Source: DASUPK01 sp963743575 (GTDB lineage: Bacteria; Actinomycetota; Thermoleophilia; Solirubrobacterales; 70-9). From it: 64,000 nt of DNA. The translations under genes and the position numbers were made by a program. Where the stretch lies: positions 930,001 to 994,000 of the forward strand of contig CAVUQC010000007.1 in NCBI GenBank assembly GCA_963743575.1. Direction: 5' to 3'. Numbering within the stretch: position 1 is the stretch's first letter; each line of letters begins with the position of its first letter. Positions 55,883 through 64,000 of the stretch are shown piece after piece. The notes beneath the pieces were generated by a model. That model was not told where the DNA came from. It made no database searches and saw nothing but the letters and a program-made list of their open reading frames with translations.

Positions 55883-56844
55883 GGGTCGCGGTCATCGGCG
55901 GCGGTGTCTCGAGTGAGCACGAGGTGTCGCAGCGCTCCGCGGCATCGGTCGCCGCCGGGCTGCGGCAGGCCGGACACGAGACGGTCGAGGTGACGATCGG
56001 CCGCGACGGCCGCTGGTCCGCGGAGGACGGCGAGGTCCGCCTGATCCCCGCTGACGGTCTGCTGGGCTCCGACGTCGCCTTTCCCGTGCTGCATGGCCCC
56101 GGCGGGGAGGACGGCAGCGTGCAGGGCCTGCTGGAGGTGCTGAACGTCCCGTACGCGGGCTCCGACGTCGAGGCGTCCGCGATCTGCATGGACAAGCTCG
56201 TCTTCAAGGACCTCCTGGGGCGACACGGCATCCCGCAGGTCGACTACTGCCGCGCTGGAGAGAAGGACTGGAAGGCGATCGCCTCCGGATTCGGTCAGCC
56301 CGTCTGGGTGAAGCCCGCGAGGCTCGGCTCGAGCGTGGGGATCTCGCCCGCCTCCGGCGAGGACGAGCTCGATCGAGCCGTCGAGGAGGCAGGCAGGCAC
56401 GACCCGCGCGTGATCGTCGAGGCTCCCGCGCCGGGCAAGGAGGTCGAGTGCTCGCTGCTCGGCAACGAGGACCCGGTGGCATCACCTCCGGGCGAGATCG
56501 ACACCAAGGGACACGACTGGTACGACTACGAGGCGAAGTATGCGGAGGGCGGCATGGAGCTGGTCGTGCCCGCCCGGATCTCCGCAGGGGCGACCGAGCG
56601 CCTGCGCGGGCTCGCGCGTGAGGTCTTCATCCTCTGCGGTTGCAGCGGCCTGGCTCGCTGCGACTTCTTCGTCGACGGCGAAGAGGTACTCGTCAACGAG
56701 CTCAACACGATCCCCGGGTTCACGGAGACGAGCGTCTACGGCAAGCTCTTCGAGGCCGACGGGATCGCCTATCCGGAGCTCTGCGACCGGCTGGTGCAGC
56801 TGGCGATCGAGCGCCACGAGCGGGCGCGGAGCTACGAGCTCTGA
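55879..56844 (+). CDS. ddl: D-alanine-D-alanine ligase, paralog 2
   Basis: 321 residues, ATP-grasp. Seen: IGGGVSSEHEVSQRSA, LHGPGGEDGSVQGLLE, ICMDKLVFKDLL, VKPARLGSSVGISP, DYEAKYAEGGMELVVPA, NELNTIPGFTETSVY. Translationally coupled to pknB, so this copy is wired into the wall-synthesis cluster, unlike paralog 1 beside an aminotransferase. It abuts the convergent kinase gene with no spacer. Confidence 0.93.
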   Translation: MRVAVIGGGVSSEHEVSQRSAASVAAGLRQAGHETVEVTIGRDGRWSAEDGEVRLIPADGLLGSDVAFPVLHGPGGEDGSVQGLLEVLNVPYAGSDVEASAICMDKLVFKDLLGRHGIPQVDYCRAGEKDWKAIASGFGQPVWVKPARLGSSVGISPASGEDELDRAVEEAGRHDPRVIVEAPAPGKEVECSLLGNEDPVASPPGEIDTKGHDWYDYEAKYAEGGMELVVPARISAGATERLRGLAREVFILCGCSGLARCDFFVDGEEVLVNELNTIPGFTETSVYGKLFEADGIAYPELCDRLVQLAIERHERARSYEL

Positions 56845-58329
56845 CTACTTCAGAAGCCGAACGTCGCTGATTTCCATCTGGTATCGCCCCGGGTCGTCCT
56901 CGGCGGACGGCAGCTTGGTGACCCAGATCAGGAACGACTTCGCCGCCTTGCCCTGCAGGGCCACCGTCTCGTTCCCTCCCGCGTTTGAGACGGTCGCCAC
57001 GGGTTGGCCCCAGCTGGGGAGGTCGCTCGGGGGCGACCCGCTCGTCTCGTAGATCTGTGCGTTGTAGCCGGGAGTCGGGGACCTGATCACCATCGTTTTC
57101 GCGGTCACCGTGGCACCGGCATCGATTGCGAGGCCGACGCCATCCTTGAGGCCGCCGAAGTCCGGTGTGTCGTAGTGCTCGCTCGACCATGCGGTTCCGG
57201 TCGGATTCGAATCGACCGCCAGGCGCTGCGTACCCGTCTCCCGCTGGTCGCCCTCGGGATCGAATTCGCTGGCGGCGTCCGAGGAGAGGCGGATCTCGGA
57301 ACTGCCGCCGCTCGTCCCGTTGTCGCCGCTCAGGTCGAGATGCTTGCCCCCGAAGATCACCGCGGCCACGATCAGGGCGATGCCAATGAGTCCCATCACG
57401 ATTCCGATCCATGGCCGTCCGCGTCCCAGTCGGCGGCGCGACCTGGGCACCGAGTCGAGGACGCTGGTCGCCTCGCCGGTGGTCCCGCCCCGCCGCGCGG
57501 CCTCGACCTCGAGCGTCTGCTCCAGGTCCCGGACCATTTCCGCGACGCTGTTGTACCGGTCGCGCGGGTCCTTGGTGGTCGAACGGTCCACCACCGAGGC
57601 GACCACTGCCGAGACCTCGGGCCGCTTCGCCTGCACGTCGGGCATCGGCTCGTTCACGTGCTTCATCGCCACGCCGACCTGCGTCTCGGCCTGGAACGGG
57701 ACGTCGCCCGTGAGCATCTCGTAGAGGACAACGCCCAGCGAGTAGACGTCGGAGCGCTCGTCGACGTCCTCTCCCATGGCCTGCTCAGGGGAGACGTAGT
57801 CGGTGGTACCGAGCACGCGGCCGGTCGCGGTCATCCCCTTCTGCTCCAGCGATCGCGCAATTCCGAAGTCGGTCACCTTCGCCCGGCCGTCGGGGTCGAT
57901 CAGGACGTTCTGGGGCTTCACGTCGCGGTGGACGAGCTTGCGGGCGTGCGCGGCAGTCAGGCCGCGCCCGATCTCGATCCCGTAGGCGACCGCCTCGTCG
58001 ACCGGCAGCGGCCCCTCGTCCTGGATCCGGCGCTTCAGCGTGCGCCCGTCGATGTACTCGAAGACGATGTATGGGCGCCCGTCGTCCTCGCCGGCATCGA
58101 TGACCCCGACGAGATTCGGATGCGATAGGCGCGCCGCGGACCTGGCCTCACGGCGGAAACGCTCCAGCTGGTCGGCCTCCTCGGAGATCTCGCGATGCAG
58201 CAGCTTGACCGCCACCGGGCGGTCGAGGACCTCGTCGAGCGCCAGATAGACGGTCGACATGCCGCCTGAGCCCAGCTTGGACTCGAGCCGGTAGCGGCCC
58301 GAGAGTACGGTGGAGCTCAAGCGTTCCAA
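56845..58329 (-). CDS. Ser/Thr protein kinase with external beta-rich domain
   Basis: 494 residues, TTG start. Kinase domain (about 10-270): GSGGMSTVYLALD, PVAVKLLHREI, LVHRDVKPQNVLID, VTDFGIARS, TTDYVSPEQAMG. A basic stretch (RSRRRLGRGR) and one helix (about 320-342) follow. The external C-terminal domain of about 130 residues is beta-rich (GLAIDAGATVTAKTMVIRSP, FLIWVTKLP) and resembles a discoidin/F5-8-like or carbohydrate-binding fold rather than PASTA. Ligand unknown. Divergent from the DsbA-like gene with a 73-bp spacer. Confidence 0.88.
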   Translation of the reverse strand: MERLSSTVLSGRYRLESKLGSGGMSTVYLALDEVLDRPVAVKLLHREISEEADQLERFRREARSAARLSHPNLVGVIDAGEDDGRPYIVFEYIDGRTLKRRIQDEGPLPVDEAVAYGIEIGRGLTAAHARKLVHRDVKPQNVLIDPDGRAKVTDFGIARSLEQKGMTATGRVLGTTDYVSPEQAMGEDVDERSDVYSLGVVLYEMLTGDVPFQAETQVGVAMKHVNEPMPDVQAKRPEVSAVVASVVDRSTTKDPRDRYNSVAEMVRDLEQTLEVEAARRGGTTGEATSVLDSVPRSRRRLGRGRPWIGIVMGLIGIALIVAAVIFGGKHLDLSGDNGTSGGSSEIRLSSDAASEFDPEGDQRETGTQRLAVDSNPTGTAWSSEHYDTPDFGGLKDGVGLAIDAGATVTAKTMVIRSPTPGYNAQIYETSGSPPSDLPSWGQPVATVSNAGGNETVALQGKAAKSFLIWVTKLPSAEDDPGRYQMEISDVRLLK

Positions 58330-58402
58330 CTGATTTGCCTTTGCATCGCGCTGTATTTTCGCCTTCAGCCGCCCCGGCCGCTGCGAGCCGTCGCCCGAAC
58401 GA

Positions 58403-59287
58403 ATGATGACTGTCCAGGTCCGCTTCTACACCGATCCCGCCTGTCCCTGGTCCTGGGCGGCCGAACCCGCGTTGCGGCGGCTGATGTGGGAGTTCGAGGG
58501 AGAGCTCGATTTCGTCTGGGTGATGGGCGGATTGGCGCGACGCTACGGTCGCAAGTACCGCGACGAGGAGGGCCGCATCGGCCACGGTCCCGACTGCTAC
58601 GCGGACCTGATCTCACACTGGCTCGACGTCGCCGCCGACGGCCTGATGCCCGCCGATCCCAGGATCTGGACCGAGAGCCCGCTCACCTCGACCTACCCCG
58701 CCTGCCAGGCGGTGAAGGCGGCCGTCGAGCAGGGCTGGGAGGCGGGCTATCGGTACCTGCGCCGCCTGCGCGAAGGAATCATGTTTGAGCGCCGCAAACT
58801 CGATCACCCGGAGGCGCTGCGGGCAGAGGCCGGCGCCGCGAGGCTGGATCGGAAGCGCTTCGAGATCGACCTGCTCTCGGAGGCGACCACCGAGGCCTTC
58901 GCTGCGGACCTGGAGGAGGTCCGCAATCCGCCCGACGAGGCCCACGACGCGGGAGCCGTCCGCCGAACCGAGGGACACGAGCGGATGAGCTTCCCTTCGG
59001 CCGTCTTCATCGGGGACGGCTCGTCTTCCCACGGGATCTGGGGCGGCGCGCGATCGCACCCGGCGCTCCGGGACGCCGCGCTCGTGGCGGGGGCAAAACA
59101 GGTGAACGAGGGAGCCCTCGAGCCGATCGATGCGATCCAGCGGTTCGGCCGCTGCGCGACAAGGGAGCTCGAGATCCTTGCGGAGAAGCCCCTGCCGGTG
59201 CTCGAAGCCGAGCTCTGGGAGATGGCCCGTGACTGGAAGCTGAAACCGGTCAGGACGCTGACCGGCGCGCTCTGGGAACCGGCCTAG
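58403..59287 (+). CDS. DsbA-family thioredoxin-fold protein
   Basis: 294 residues. N-terminal FYTDPACPWSWAAEP carries a CPWS motif in the active-site place, with a single Cys where CxxC is usual. A helical insertion and the TxxP-like SFPSAVFIGD segment follow. No signal peptide, so cytosolic, like FrnE or the SpxH/YjbH adaptor group. The missing second Cys argues against plain disulfide exchange; glutathione-type or adaptor function is possible. ATG 58403 or 58406. Converges on purM with a 4-base overlap. Confidence 0.75.
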   Translation: MMTVQVRFYTDPACPWSWAAEPALRRLMWEFEGELDFVWVMGGLARRYGRKYRDEEGRIGHGPDCYADLISHWLDVAADGLMPADPRIWTESPLTSTYPACQAVKAAVEQGWEAGYRYLRRLREGIMFERRKLDHPEALRAEAGAARLDRKRFEIDLLSEATTEAFAADLEEVRNPPDEAHDAGAVRRTEGHERMSFPSAVFIGDGSSSHGIWGGARSHPALRDAALVAGAKQVNEGALEPIDAIQRFGRCATRELEILAEKPLPVLEAELWEMARDWKLKPVRTLTGALWEPA

Positions 59288-60282
59288 CCCCGGCGGATAG
59301 CCGGAGGGCCGTCGGCCGCGCGGCCGATGCGCCGCGCGTCCGGGTAGGCGGCCTGGAGGGCCTGGGCGGCCGCCGTCTCGTCCGACTGTGCCACGACCAC
59401 GCAGAACCCGCAGCCCATGTTGAAGACCTCGTGCATCTCCTCGTCGGAGATCTCGCCGAGCTCGCGGATCAGCTCGAAGACCTCGGGGACGGGGAGCGGG
59501 TCGTCGATCTCGTACGAGACGTCGGCTTCGAGGCGGAGCAGGTTGTCGAGGCCTCCCGAGGTGATGTGCGCGAGCCCGCGGACGCCGACGCCCGAGCGCA
59601 GCAGCTCCACAACCGGCCTGACGTAGATCTCGGTCGGCTCCAGCAGGACGTCGCCGAGGGGGCGCCCCAGGCGCTCGTCGTCCAGGGGGATGTCGCCGAG
59701 GGTCTTGCGGGCCAGCGTGTAGCCGTTTGAGTGCAGCCCCGAGGAGGGCAGACCGATGACGGCGTCGCCGGGCTCGATCGCAGAGCCGGTGATGAGCGCG
59801 TCGAGCTGCACGATGCCGAAGCATGCGCCGGCCAGATCCAGGCCGTTGATCAGCTCACCGAGCTGAGCCAGCTCGCCGCCGACGATCTCGATCCCCGCCA
59901 GCTCGGCTCCCCGGGCGAGCCCGGTTCCGATCGCTCCGGCGACCTCCGGGTCCGCCCGGTCAACCGCGAGGTAGTCCACCATCGCGAGCGGCTCGGCGCC
60001 GACGCAGACCACGTCGTTGGCGTTCATCCCGACGCAGTCGATCCCGACGGTGTCCCAGCGGCCCAGCTGCTCGGCGAGCACGAGTTTGGTGCCGACGCCG
60101 TCCGTGCTCAGCGCGATCCCGGTCTCGTCGTTGAGCCGCACGACGTTGGCGTAGTGCCCGCTGGCCAGGACCTGGCGGCTCTCCGCGGGCGGCGAGGCGG
60201 CGAGAGCGGCGACCAGGGAGGCGACCGCCGCGTCGGCGTCCCCCTGGCTCACCCCCGCCTTCGCGTAGGCGTCCTCGCTCAA
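59284..60282 (-). CDS. purM: Phosphoribosylformylglycinamidine cyclo-ligase (AIR synthetase)
   Basis: Purine synthesis step forming AIR from FGAM with ATP. 332 residues. Seen: YAKAGVSQGDADAAV, LSTDGVGTKLVLA, GIDCVGMNANDVVCVGAEP, GLPSSGLHSNGYTLAR, HITSGGLDNLLR and FNMGCGFCVVV. TTG start at 60282 overlaps the uppP stop as TTGA and has GGAGGGG upstream; longer frames run into uppP. Overlaps the DsbA-like gene by 4 bases. Confidence 0.95.
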   Translation of the reverse strand: MSEDAYAKAGVSQGDADAAVASLVAALAASPPAESRQVLASGHYANVVRLNDETGIALSTDGVGTKLVLAEQLGRWDTVGIDCVGMNANDVVCVGAEPLAMVDYLAVDRADPEVAGAIGTGLARGAELAGIEIVGGELAQLGELINGLDLAGACFGIVQLDALITGSAIEPGDAVIGLPSSGLHSNGYTLARKTLGDIPLDDERLGRPLGDVLLEPTEIYVRPVVELLRSGVGVRGLAHITSGGLDNLLRLEADVSYEIDDPLPVPEVFELIRELGEISDEEMHEVFNMGCGFCVVVAQSDETAAAQALQAAYPDARRIGRAADGPPAIRRG

Positions 60283-61157
60283 GCCGGGATCCCCTCCTTC
60301 GGAGGGGTCGGCGAGTAGCCCTCGGGCTGGCCGTTGCCGGATACGAACCGCGCTCGCGGGGCGCGGCGCCTGCGCCAGAGGTTGGCCAGCACCGTGCCGG
60401 CGAGCCCGGCCCGGTAGGCGGCGTAGGGCCAGAGGGCGCTGTCGCGCTCGACCACGCGGATCAGCTCCTGTGAGGCGAGGGTGGAACCGAAGGAGGTGGC
60501 GGTGCCCGCTGCGAAGCTGGCACGGACCTCGGGCGGCAGGCCACGCGAGCGCAGGCGGCTGCCCTTGAGGACGGCGGCCCCGACGATCACCGGCAGGGCG
60601 ACCGTCCGGGAGAGCATGTTCGAGTGCTGCCGGGTGAATCCGCGCCAGCGGGCGGCGGTCAAGGTCGCGCCGTTCCGCGAGACACCCGGGGCCAGGGCGG
60701 CGGCCTGGGCGAGGCCGAGGGCGAGCCCGTCCATCGCGGTTGCCCGGCCCCTGTCCCGGACCTGGGGCCGTCGATCGGCGATCACCATCGCGGCGGCGCC
60801 GGCGAGCAGCCCGATCGCGGTGGGGAGGGGCCCGCCGAGGTACCGCTCGATCGGCCGCTCCAGGGCCACGCCACAGAGCACGGGCGGGAGAAAGGACAGG
60901 CACAGGACCGTCGCCTTGCGCCGGTCGAAGGAGCGCAGCTCCTCCGCGATCACCTTTCGCTGGCCGACCAGCAGCGCGGCGGCTGCTCCGGCGTGCAGCG
61001 CGACCTCGAAGCTCTTCTGCAGCTCCGGATCCCGGCCGTCCTCGTCCCATCGGGCGAGCCAGGGGAGCAGGGTGAGGTGGGCGGAGCTGGAGACCGGGAG
61101 CAGCTCGGTCGGCCCCTGAACGGCGCCGAGGACCATCGCCCTCGACCGCCCGATCAT
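60279..61157 (-). CDS. uppP: Undecaprenyl-diphosphatase UppP/BacA
   Basis: Recycles undecaprenyl diphosphate to the monophosphate carrier for cell-wall synthesis. 292 residues, about eight helices. Seen: GAVQGPTELLPVSSSAHLTL with the catalytic E and SSS, and ALAPGVSRNGATLTAARWRGF. The classic (E/Q)xxxE pair has Q-GPTE. Coupled to dedA and purM by 4-base overlaps. Confidence 0.93.
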   Translation of the reverse strand: MIGRSRAMVLGAVQGPTELLPVSSSAHLTLLPWLARWDEDGRDPELQKSFEVALHAGAAAALLVGQRKVIAEELRSFDRRKATVLCLSFLPPVLCGVALERPIERYLGGPLPTAIGLLAGAAAMVIADRRPQVRDRGRATAMDGLALGLAQAAALAPGVSRNGATLTAARWRGFTRQHSNMLSRTVALPVIVGAAVLKGSRLRSRGLPPEVRASFAAGTATSFGSTLASQELIRVVERDSALWPYAAYRAGLAGTVLANLWRRRRAPRARFVSGNGQPEGYSPTPPKEGIPA

Positions 61158-61846
61158 GAAACGGGTGGCGCCTCGGCTTCGCCTGCGCCGCCCCCTCGCG
61201 TACCGGGCTGCTCCTCAGCGTCCCCCGTCGGGTCCCCGGGCCCGCGGCGGCGCTTGATCAGCAGGTAGGCGATGCCCGCGATCACGACGGCCACCACGAT
61301 GTAGTCGAGGAAGGCGAGCTTTTTGTGAAGGTCATCCCAGTTGTCGCCGACCGCCCGGCCGATCAGCGTCAGACCCGAGAGCCAGAGCACGGAGCCGGCA
61401 AGCGTGAGCGGAATGAACCGACGCAGCGGCATCTCCGCGACCCCCGCGGGGAGGGAGATGAAGGCACGCACCAGGGGCAGCAGCCTGCCGACGAAGACGG
61501 TGATGTCGCCGCGGCGCTGGAACCAGCTATCCACCCAGTCCAGGCGCTTGCGGTCGATGTGGATCAGCTTGTTGCGCTCGAGCAGATCGATGCGCCCGTA
61601 GTATCCGGCCGCGTAGGCGATCATGCAGCCGATCAGCTCGCCGGTGACTCCGGCGGCGATCACGCCGAACAGCGTGAGGTCGCCGTCGCTCACCTTGAAG
61701 CCCGCGAACAGCATCGTCGCCTCGCTCGGGATCGGTATACAGGCGCTGCCCAGCAGCGTCAGCACGAAGACGCCGGCATAGCCGACACTCCCGATGAAAT
61801 CGGTGCAGAGGTTGACGAGGGGGTCGAGGAGTGCGGCGATCGGCAT
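61154..61846 (-). CDS. DedA-family membrane protein
   Basis: About 230 residues, with five or six hydrophobic segments including re-entrant ones. Seen: YAGVFVLTLLGSACIPIPSE, FAGFKVSDG, GELIGCMIAYAAGYYGR, and the conserved FVGRLLPLVRAFISLPAGVA. DedA proteins act as lipid scramblase-like carriers, and some recycle undecaprenyl phosphate. Being in one operon with uppP fits a role in carrier-lipid recycling (inference). Start at ATG 61846; the upstream ATG at 61891 is in a basic, non-family stretch. C-terminal tail is Gly/Glu/Pro-rich. Confidence 0.88.
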   Translation of the reverse strand: MPIAALLDPLVNLCTDFIGSVGYAGVFVLTLLGSACIPIPSEATMLFAGFKVSDGDLTLFGVIAAGVTGELIGCMIAYAAGYYGRIDLLERNKLIHIDRKRLDWVDSWFQRRGDITVFVGRLLPLVRAFISLPAGVAEMPLRRFIPLTLAGSVLWLSGLTLIGRAVGDNWDDLHKKLAFLDYIVVAVVIAGIAYLLIKRRRGPGDPTGDAEEQPGTRGGGAGEAEAPPVS

Positions 61847-61971
61847 GAAATTGGGGCGCGAACGGACGGCCTGCCCTGCGCGGCGCCACATGGTAAGCGG
61901 TTGCAGAACGGCTCGCGAGGAACCCCATTTTTCCCCGGGCAGGGCCGGGGCGCTCTAGACTCGCTGCTCGC

Positions 61972-63867
61972 GTGGAGCGGCTCAAGCACCCTGTCTACAG
62001 GCATCGCCTGATCCAACTCGCCGCAGACGCTGTCCTCATCGCGGCCGCCTACTACCTGGCCTTCAGGTTGCGGTTCCTCGATGCCCCGGGCGGGATCCCG
62101 GACCGCTACGACCACATGCTGGGCCACACGATCGGCTTCGTCGTCCTAGGCCAACTGATCGTCTTCTACGCCTTCGGGCTCTACGAGAAGTGGTGGCGCT
62201 ACTTCCGCCTGCCGGACATGATCGCCGTGCTCCGGGCGTGCGCGATCTCGACGGCGGTCCTCGCGATCGCGTTTCTGCTGCTGAAGCCGTTCGACGACCA
62301 GATCCCGCGCTCGGTCGTCGTCAGCTACTTCCTGCTCACGGTCTTCCTGATCGGCGGAGCGAGGCTGCTGGCCCGCATGCTGCTGGTCGAGCGGATGGCC
62401 CGCCGCGATGTGCGGGGCGCGCGCCGCGTCCTGGTGATCGGCGCCGGCTCGGGCGGCCAGATGGTGGTCCGCGAGATGCAGCTCAACCCGAACCTCGGTG
62501 CGCGGGCGATCGGCTTCCTCGACGACGATCCGCGCAAGCGTGGCATGCGGCTGCACGGCATCAACGTCGTCGGGACCACCGAAGAGGTGGGCGATGTCCT
62601 CGACGAGTTCCACCCCGACGAGGTGATCATCGCGATCCCCTCCGCGCCCGGCGAGCTCCGAGGCCGCGTGGTCACCGCCTGCCGCGAGCGGGACGTCCCG
62701 GTACGGACCCTGCCGACTGTCTTCGAGCTGCTTCGCGGGGGAGTCCAGCTCACCAGGCAGCTGCGCGAGGTCCAGGTCGAGGACGTCCTCGGCCGCGAGC
62801 CCGTGAAGATGGAGCTCGACCGCGTCGGCGCCTACATCCAGGACAAGGTCGTTCTGGTAACCGGCGCGGGCGGCTCGATCGGATCTGAGCTCGTCCGGCA
62901 GATCGCCAGGGTTCGGCCGAAGCTGCTGGTGATCCTCGATCACGCTGAGGACAACCTGTTCCGGATCGACCGGGAGATGGTCGAGGAGCGGCACTTCACC
63001 CGGATCGAGTCCGTGCTCGCCGATTGCAAGGAGGGCGACCGGATGCTCGAGGTGATGCAGCGCTTCAAGCCGGAGGTCGTCTTCCACGCTGCGGCCTACA
63101 AGCACGTGCCGCTGATGGAGGCGAATCCGCTGGAGGCGATTCGCAACAACGCGATGGCAACCAGGGTGACCGCGGAGACGGCGGTCGCGTCCGGATGCGA
63201 GCGCTTCGTCCTCGTCTCCACCGACAAGGCCGTCAATCCGCGCACCGTGATGGGCGCCTCCAAGGCGATGGCGGAGTGGATCGTTGAGGCTGCGGGGCGC
63301 AAGCACCCGCAGACCCGGTTCGTCACCGTCCGCTTCGGCAACGTGCTCGCCTCCTCCGGCAGCGTGGTACCGATCTTCCGCAGCCAGATCGAGCGAGGCG
63401 GCCCGGTCACAGTGACCGATACGGAGATGACCCGGTACTTCATGACCATCCCGGAGGCGGTGCAGCTCGTGATCCGCTCCGGCGACCTCGGTGGCGCGAG
63501 CGGGGAGGTCTTCGTCCTCGAGATGGGCGAGCCGGTGAAGATCGTCGACCTGGCGCACAACATGATTCGCCTCGCCGGCTACGAGCCCGAGGTCGACATC
63601 GCCGTCGAGGTGGTCGGCGCCCGCCCCGGCGAGAAGCTGCACGAGGAGCTCTTCAACTCCGACGAGCGCCCGCAGCCCACGGCTTCGGAGAGGATCGTGC
63701 GCGCCGTGCGCAGCGCGCCGCTCGACCCCGAGTGGGTGAACGGCACCCTCGGCCGCCTCGAGACCCTGATCAGGGAGGGCGACGAGGCCGACCTGGCCGA
63801 GCGCACCGTCGCGCTGGTTGCGGACCGGCGGGCTACTGAGTTGCCCGTTGACGAACTCTCGACCTGA
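61972..63867 (+). CDS. capD: CapD/WbpM-type nucleotide-sugar 4,6-dehydratase
   Basis: 631 residues. Four N-terminal helices (about 10-115), a CoA-binding-like Rossmann unit (VLVIGAGSGGQMVVREM, IGFLDDDPRKRGMRLHG), and an SDR dehydratase domain (VLVTGAGGSIGSELVRQIA, HAAAYKHVPLMEANP, VSTDKAVNPRTVMGASKAMAE, VRFGNVLASSGSV, YFMTIPEAVQLV). Converts UDP-GlcNAc to a 4-keto-6-deoxy sugar for surface glycans (family knowledge). GTG start. No other glycan genes follow within the window; a structured repeat lies 30 bp downstream. Confidence 0.92.
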   Translation: MERLKHPVYRHRLIQLAADAVLIAAAYYLAFRLRFLDAPGGIPDRYDHMLGHTIGFVVLGQLIVFYAFGLYEKWWRYFRLPDMIAVLRACAISTAVLAIAFLLLKPFDDQIPRSVVVSYFLLTVFLIGGARLLARMLLVERMARRDVRGARRVLVIGAGSGGQMVVREMQLNPNLGARAIGFLDDDPRKRGMRLHGINVVGTTEEVGDVLDEFHPDEVIIAIPSAPGELRGRVVTACRERDVPVRTLPTVFELLRGGVQLTRQLREVQVEDVLGREPVKMELDRVGAYIQDKVVLVTGAGGSIGSELVRQIARVRPKLLVILDHAEDNLFRIDREMVEERHFTRIESVLADCKEGDRMLEVMQRFKPEVVFHAAAYKHVPLMEANPLEAIRNNAMATRVTAETAVASGCERFVLVSTDKAVNPRTVMGASKAMAEWIVEAAGRKHPQTRFVTVRFGNVLASSGSVVPIFRSQIERGGPVTVTDTEMTRYFMTIPEAVQLVIRSGDLGGASGEVFVLEMGEPVKIVDLAHNMIRLAGYEPEVDIAVEVVGARPGEKLHEELFNSDERPQPTASERIVRAVRSAPLDPEWVNGTLGRLETLIREGDEADLAERTVALVADRRATELPVDELST

Positions 63868-63896
63868 CGTAGCGGCACCCGGCCTTGGCGGCACCC

Positions 63897-63998
63897 GGCT
63901 TCGCCATCAGATCGCGGCGGCCAGGCCGCCCCACATAGCCGCTCGGGGCTGCGCCCCTCGCTCATAGTCGGGCGGCCTGGCGGCCGCTCGCCCCCTAA
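63897..63998 (+). repeat. Structured intergenic repeat, copy A
   Basis: Begins GGCTTCGCCATCAGATCGC and ends CCCCCTAA. Outer arms GCGGCGGCCAGGCCGCCC (about 63914-63931) and GGGCGGCCTGGCGGCCGC (about 63970-63987) pair over 18 bp with one mismatch. Inner hairpin GGGGC-TGC-GCCCC with flanks CCGCTC and TCGCTC. A 12-base direct repeat GCGGCACCCGGC lies just before it (63872-63899 region). Confidence 0.8.
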
Positions 63999-64000
63999 CA

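Noticed and set aside
62146..63894. 582-codon antisense frame over capD
   Set aside because: Shadow of a confidently identified dehydratase; Asp/His/Leu-rich with no motif.

Overview
The window is a high-GC chromosomal segment centred on a replication-origin gene cluster. Gene content and order point to a Gram-positive actinobacterium, most probably class Thermoleophilia (Solirubrobacterales-like). The supporting signs are the rpmH-rnpA-yidD-yidC-jag-rsmG-parA-parB block facing dnaA-dnaN-recF-dciA-gyrB-gyrA, the fhaA-fhaB-pstP-SEDS-pbpA-pknB cluster beside gyrA, a menaquinone-cytochrome bc arrangement, and very high GC with long antisense open frames. The class-level placement is inference.

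Layout. 1-5757: 3' part of dnaB, a DnaC-like ATPase, purA, a membrane protein, a GlsB-type protein and an NAD formate dehydrogenase. 5831-9060: tRNA-Lys, a membrane-anchored TPR-like protein, tatC, tatA, dcd and a zinc-ribbon protein. 9187-13754 (minus): hepT-like polyprenyl synthase, menG, a three-gene cytochrome bc complex and a HepS-like gene. 13782-17136 (minus): hemL, a fused siroheme-decarboxylase-like gene and hemB. 17159-24208: ABC exporter, ymdB, polytopic glycosyltransferase-like protein, gtrA-like gene, phosphodiesterase-family protein and a small membrane protein. 24292-29699: aminotransferase-ddl, DUF151 nuclease, SRPBCC protein, and a CelD/BcsL-like acyltransferase paired with a proline-dehydrogenase-like barrel. 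29715-34332 (minus): tRNA-Ile and parB through rpmH. 34572-44050: dnaA through gyrA. 44086-46916: SDR fragment, HNH protein, pheA and a CARDB-like membrane protein. 47024-58329: three Ser/Thr kinases, FHA proteins, PP2C phosphatase, SEDS polymerase, PBP and a second ddl. 58403-63867: DsbA-like protein, purM, uppP, dedA and a CapD-type dehydratase.

How the genes work together. The origin block supplies initiation (dnaA, dnaN, dciA, DnaB and the DnaC-like ATPase), segregation (parAB), topology (gyrAB) and the ribosome/membrane-insertion set (rpmH to jag). The kinase/PP2C/FHA/SEDS/PBP cluster, two D-Ala-D-Ala ligases, uppP and capD serve envelope growth. hepT, menG, bc complex and heme genes serve menaquinone respiration.

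Main unexplained signals. (1) A dispersed family of five short intergenic elements (about 70-100 bp) has conserved edges and arms that differ in sequence between copies yet stay complementary. Several overlap stop codons, one coincides with a start codon, and two encode protein C-termini. (2) Three genes (dnaA, fhaA, hemL) have a purine-rich ribosome-binding site at good spacing followed by GTT, ATC or ATA rather than a standard start. (3) A DnaC-like ATPase and a DciA-like gene occur together. (4) The dnaA-dnaN spacer is only 83 bp but holds three abutting DnaA-box-like sites and a trinucleotide run. (5) An acyltransferase/PRODH-like gene pair has a degenerate substrate motif. No gene-free stretch exceeds about 300 bp. 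No rRNA genes, CRISPR arrays or transposase genes were seen. All family calls are from reading motifs; no database search was possible.
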